7,559 bases of DNA from Dethiobacter sp. (GTDB taxonomy: Bacteria; Bacillota; Dethiobacteria; DTU022): NCBI GenBank assembly GCA_018333405.1, contig JAGXSR010000071.1:1-7559 (forward strand). Direction: 5' to 3'. Below the pieces are notes generated by a model. The model ran no database searches and was not told where the DNA came from. It saw only the letters and a program-made list of their open reading frames with translations. Positions 5,603 through 7,559 of this stretch are shown piece by piece (positions within the stretch are counted from its first letter, which is position 1; the number at the start of each line of letters is the position of its first letter). Position numbers and translations under genes: made by a program.

Positions 5603-5617
5603 TTAAAATCATTTTAA
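5603..5617. promoter_or_regulatory. PerR/Fur-like 7-1-7 palindrome upstream of the ferritin-like gene
   Basis: TTAAAATCATTTTAA is a perfect 15-bp palindrome around a central base, 24 nt before the start codon. It matches the PerR box TTATAATnATTATAA at 12 of 14 defined positions, the two differences being symmetric. It overlaps the only plausible -10 sequences (TAAAAT or TAAAGA on the minus strand), as expected for a repressor site. The regulator itself is not in the window, so the assignment is inferred. Confidence 0.5.
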
Positions 5618-5662
5618 GTATCTCAATATCCTTAGAAATCTATTCGCCTGGGCGGGAACTTA

Positions 5663-5690
5663 TTGCCGTATTGAGCTGTCAATATAAAAT
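5663..5690 (+). promoter_or_regulatory. Candidate promoter of the exported protein gene
   Basis: TTGCCG (5663-5668) and TAAAAT (5685-5690) are 16 nt apart; the -10 is 5 of 6, the -35 only 4 of 6. It would give a leader of about 300 nt before ATG 6001. A nearer promoter in 5800-5850 is possible but I found none with both hexamers. Confidence 0.3.
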
Positions 5691-5896
5691 GGATGGATCA
5701 TTATCCATAAACCGGCAAGGGAGAGTTTTTGATCAAACTTGGAATGGTTTGCGCAGGGGAAGCGCGTCCGCTGCCTGTCGTCCGGCGCGCAGATTCAGGT
5801 TTGGCAAAAAAGGGATATGTAATTTGTGGCAGAATATTTAACATACACCGTAAACCGGGGAAGGAGGGATAGGAGGCTTAAAGCAAACCCCCGTCT

Positions 5897-5956
5897 CCGG
5901 CTTTGCCGGCCATCAGTATCCAGCGCCGGTGGAAGGGTGAACCTTCACAGCCTTCC
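5897..5956 (+). other. Hairpins in the leader of the exported protein gene
   Basis: CCGGC/GCCGG (5897-5909, 3-nt loop) competes with GCCGGC (5905-5910) pairing to GCCGGT (5925-5930), since both use the same bases. A stable hairpin follows: GGAAGG-GTGA, loop ACCT, TCAC-(AG)-CCTTCC (5931-5956). Six T (5979-5984) lie 22 nt further, then the ribosome-binding site. The layout could be an attenuator, but the T run is too far from the hairpin for a normal terminator. No known riboswitch was recognised. Confidence 0.35.
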
Positions 5957-6000
5957 TAAGATAGGTAAGCGGCAATAATTTTTTAAGGAGGTCTAAAGTA

Positions 6001-7559
6001 ATGGGTTCCTTTTTCAGAAGATTCGCCGCCGTTTTTTTATGCTTCGGTTTGCTTTTGCTGCCATTCGGATGGGGGGGGCGGGCCGGAGCGCAAAGTCTTT
6101 CTCCGCCGTTATTACGAATAGAATTATTCAAAGTAGAGCCGGTAGAAGGTAAACCGGAGTTCACGCTCACGCTGACCATCAAAAACAGCGGCGGAACTGA
6201 AGCAAAGGACGTCAGAGTTACCCTTGACGGAGGCGACAGGGTTTTCCCGGTCGGAGCCGGTAGCGTAAGGACAATTACAAGTATTGACGACGAGGACAGC
6301 GCCACAGTGAAATACCTGCTTGCCTCGCGCGGCGAGTTGGTAAACCACCCGATAGATATCGGGTTTGAGTATGCCGCCGCCGGAGAAGATTTTGAGAGCA
6401 CAGAGCGCGTCTTTGTATCCTTTAATCAGGAGCCTGCGCTGAAGGTAACCGGGTTCAGCGCCGAACCCGGGAAAAACGAAGGTGAATTTGAGCTCGATTT
6501 GGTGCTTGAAAACAAAGGCCATTCACCGGCCGAAGCTATCTCCGTGCGCTTTACCGGCGACCAGGTGTTTCCGCTGGCCGGCAGCAACCTGGCGCTTATT
6601 CCCGATCTGGCCAAAGGCTCCTCATTCGAGCTGGAAATTATGATGCGCGCCGGGGCCCGAAGCGATACATACTCCATTCCGCTTGAAATTACCTACCGCT
6701 CCATGACCGGCGCGGAGCATAAAACAAACGAAACGATCGTACTCAGCGCTGGAGCAATCGGTATTGACGAAGCTGACGAGGAGAAGATGGGCACTCCCAG
6801 GGTGATGCTGGAAAGGCATACCCTCTCCACCGGCCAGGTGCTGGCCGGCGGCACATTCACGCTCACCTTATTTATAAAAAATAACGCCGACCGGGCGGTA
6901 GGCAACATGAAGATTTCGCTTGGCAATATACAGGTCGAAGGCGCGGCCGGCGGCGCAGGCGGGACGGTGTTTTCTCCTCTTGACGGAAGCAGCAGCAGCT
7001 TTTTTGTAAACAGTATTGCCGCCAACGGCAGGCTGGTCAAAACGGTAACCCTGTTTGTCGATCCCAACGCTACGGCGATGACCTATACCTTGCCGATCAA
7101 CATTGAGTACGAGGATGCCCAGGGCAACCCCTTCAGTGTAAACGAAGCAGTCAATATACCCGTTCTGCAGGAGAGCGGTATACAGGTGCTGTCGGTGGAT
7201 ATACCTTTATATGCCATGGCGGGGCAAGCCGTGCCGGTAAGCATGGAGTTCGCCAATACCGGTAAAGTAGCGCTCAACAACGTGCTGGTGGCCATAGAGG
7301 GCGATTTCCCCAAAGAGAATGCCACCTACTTTATACCCCGGCTGGATATCGGCATAAGCGACTTTTTTCAGGGGATGATCATCCCGGATGTGGAAGGTCA
7401 ATTGTCCGGCAACCTGGCCGTTACATTCCTCGACGCCCGCAATCAGGAGGTGCGCCTGGACCATCCGTTTACAATTGAAGTGCAGCCGATGAGCGATATG
7501 CCGGGCGATATGCCGGGCGTTCCCCTCCCGGGCGAGGAGCAGCCGGGCGGCGTTCCATG
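6001..7559 (+). CDS. Exported protein with four CARDB/COG1361-like repeats, C-terminus outside window
   Basis: The frame is open to the window edge (519 full codons). ATG 6001 has AAGGAGG 9 nt upstream. Residues 1-30 are a Sec signal peptide (FFRRF, hydrophobic 8-23, probable cleavage after AGA30). The mature part consists of four related beta-sandwich units, about 38-142, 146-250, 266-388 and 392-494. Each has a strand-rich start, a strand ending in a conserved Asn (TIKNSG, VLENKG, FIKNNA, EFANTG) and a later strand before the next unit. This is the CARDB/COG1361 'S-layer-like' pattern. Residues 497-517 are a Pro/Gly/Met linker (DMPGDMPGVPLPGEE), typical before a C-terminal membrane anchor, which would lie outside. 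From family knowledge such genes often precede an ABC transporter (MacB/FtsX-like permease and ATPase), so a role as an extracytoplasmic accessory or adhesion protein is plausible but unproven. A run of eight G sits in the signal-peptide coding region. Confidence 0.85.
   Translation, partial: MGSFFRRFAAVFLCFGLLLLPFGWGGRAGAQSLSPPLLRIELFKVEPVEGKPEFTLTLTIKNSGGTEAKDVRVTLDGGDRVFPVGAGSVRTITSIDDEDSATVKYLLASRGELVNHPIDIGFEYAAAGEDFESTERVFVSFNQEPALKVTGFSAEPGKNEGEFELDLVLENKGHSPAEAISVRFTGDQVFPLAGSNLALIPDLAKGSSFELEIMMRAGARSDTYSIPLEITYRSMTGAEHKTNETIVLSAGAIGIDEADEEKMGTPRVMLERHTLSTGQVLAGGTFTLTLFIKNNADRAVGNMKISLGNIQVEGAAGGAGGTVFSPLDGSSSSFFVNSIAANGRLVKTVTLFVDPNATAMTYTLPINIEYEDAQGNPFSVNEAVNIPVLQESGIQVLSVDIPLYAMAGQAVPVSMEFANTGKVALNNVLVAIEGDFPKENATYFIPRLDIGISDFFQGMIIPDVEGQLSGNLAVTFLDARNQEVRLDHPFTIEVQPMSDMPGDMPGVPLPGEEQPGGVP
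7494..7517. repeat. 12-bp tandem repeat encoding DMPG DMPG
   Basis: CGATATGCCGGG occurs twice without a gap at the start of the Pro/Gly-rich linker of the exported protein. The unit keeps the reading frame, so the linker length could vary between strains. Confidence 0.85.

Larger units (their letters stand above)
5580..6000. other. Divergent intergenic region between ferritin-like gene and exported protein gene
   Basis: This 421-nt stretch separates two divergently transcribed genes. From left to right it holds the PerR-like palindrome (5603-5617), a candidate plus-strand promoter (5663-5690), a 6-bp hairpin ATGGAT/ATCCAT, a GC-rich segment (5755-5800), hairpins at 5897-5956, a run of six T (5979-5984) and the AAGGAGG of the plus-strand gene (5985-5991). 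A 47-codon ORF from TTG 5729 is open but not convincing. No recognisable gene is present. Confidence 0.6.

Noticed and set aside
5729..5872. 47-codon plus-strand ORF from TTG 5729 after GGGAGAG
   Set aside because: Rare start codon, weak ribosome-binding site, no recognisable pattern; may be chance in the leader.
5913..6677. Several minus-strand ORFs opposite the exported protein gene
   Set aside because: They are shadows of the continuous plus-strand frame that begins at 6001 with a strong ribosome-binding site and a signal peptide.

Overview
The window looks like chromosomal DNA of a spore-former-type Clostridium relative, most likely a Peptococcaceae member (Pelotomaculum/Desulfotomaculum-like). 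This is an inference. It rests on strong AGGAGG ribosome-binding sites, moderate-to-high GC coding DNA with AT-rich promoters, a SipW-type signal peptide, a BTAD-type activator, and a CcdA plus TlpA pair. No rRNA, tRNA, CRISPR array or insertion sequence was seen.

Left block (1-2835, all minus strand). A regulator with an OmpR-type winged helix, a BTAD domain and a degenerate GGDEF-like tail (1297-2520) lies upstream of a 95-residue conserved-looking small protein (564-851). That is followed by the N-terminal part of a secreted protein with a SipW/TasA/camelysin-type signal peptide (1-494, cut by the window edge). The regulator has a good sigma-A promoter (2807-2835) and a leader of about 280 nt with several complementary arms, including a possible pseudoknot. 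The 445-nt gap between regulator and small gene has a terminator-like hairpin and a 12-nt segment perfectly complementary to the small gene's Shine-Dalgarno region. I read this block as a regulator with its surface or matrix protein targets.

Middle block (2927-5620, minus strand). A 421-residue ferritin-like, probably diiron, protein of unknown role (4314-5579) is preceded by a 15-bp 7-1-7 palindrome resembling a PerR/Fur box. Downstream are ccdA-like (3532-4218) and tlpA/resA-like (2927-3496) genes with their own near-consensus promoter. The promoter's -35 lies about 2 nt before the stop-codon side of the ferritin-like gene, and its -10 and start region is covered by a 13-4-13 dyad. CcdA would carry reducing equivalents across the membrane to the thioredoxin-fold protein; the ferritin-like gene suggests an oxidative-stress or iron theme.

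Right block (5580-7559, plus strand). After a divergent intergenic region of about 420 nt with hairpins, an exported protein with four CARDB/COG1361-like beta-sandwich repeats starts at 6001 and runs off the window. Its signal-peptide coding region contains a run of eight G.
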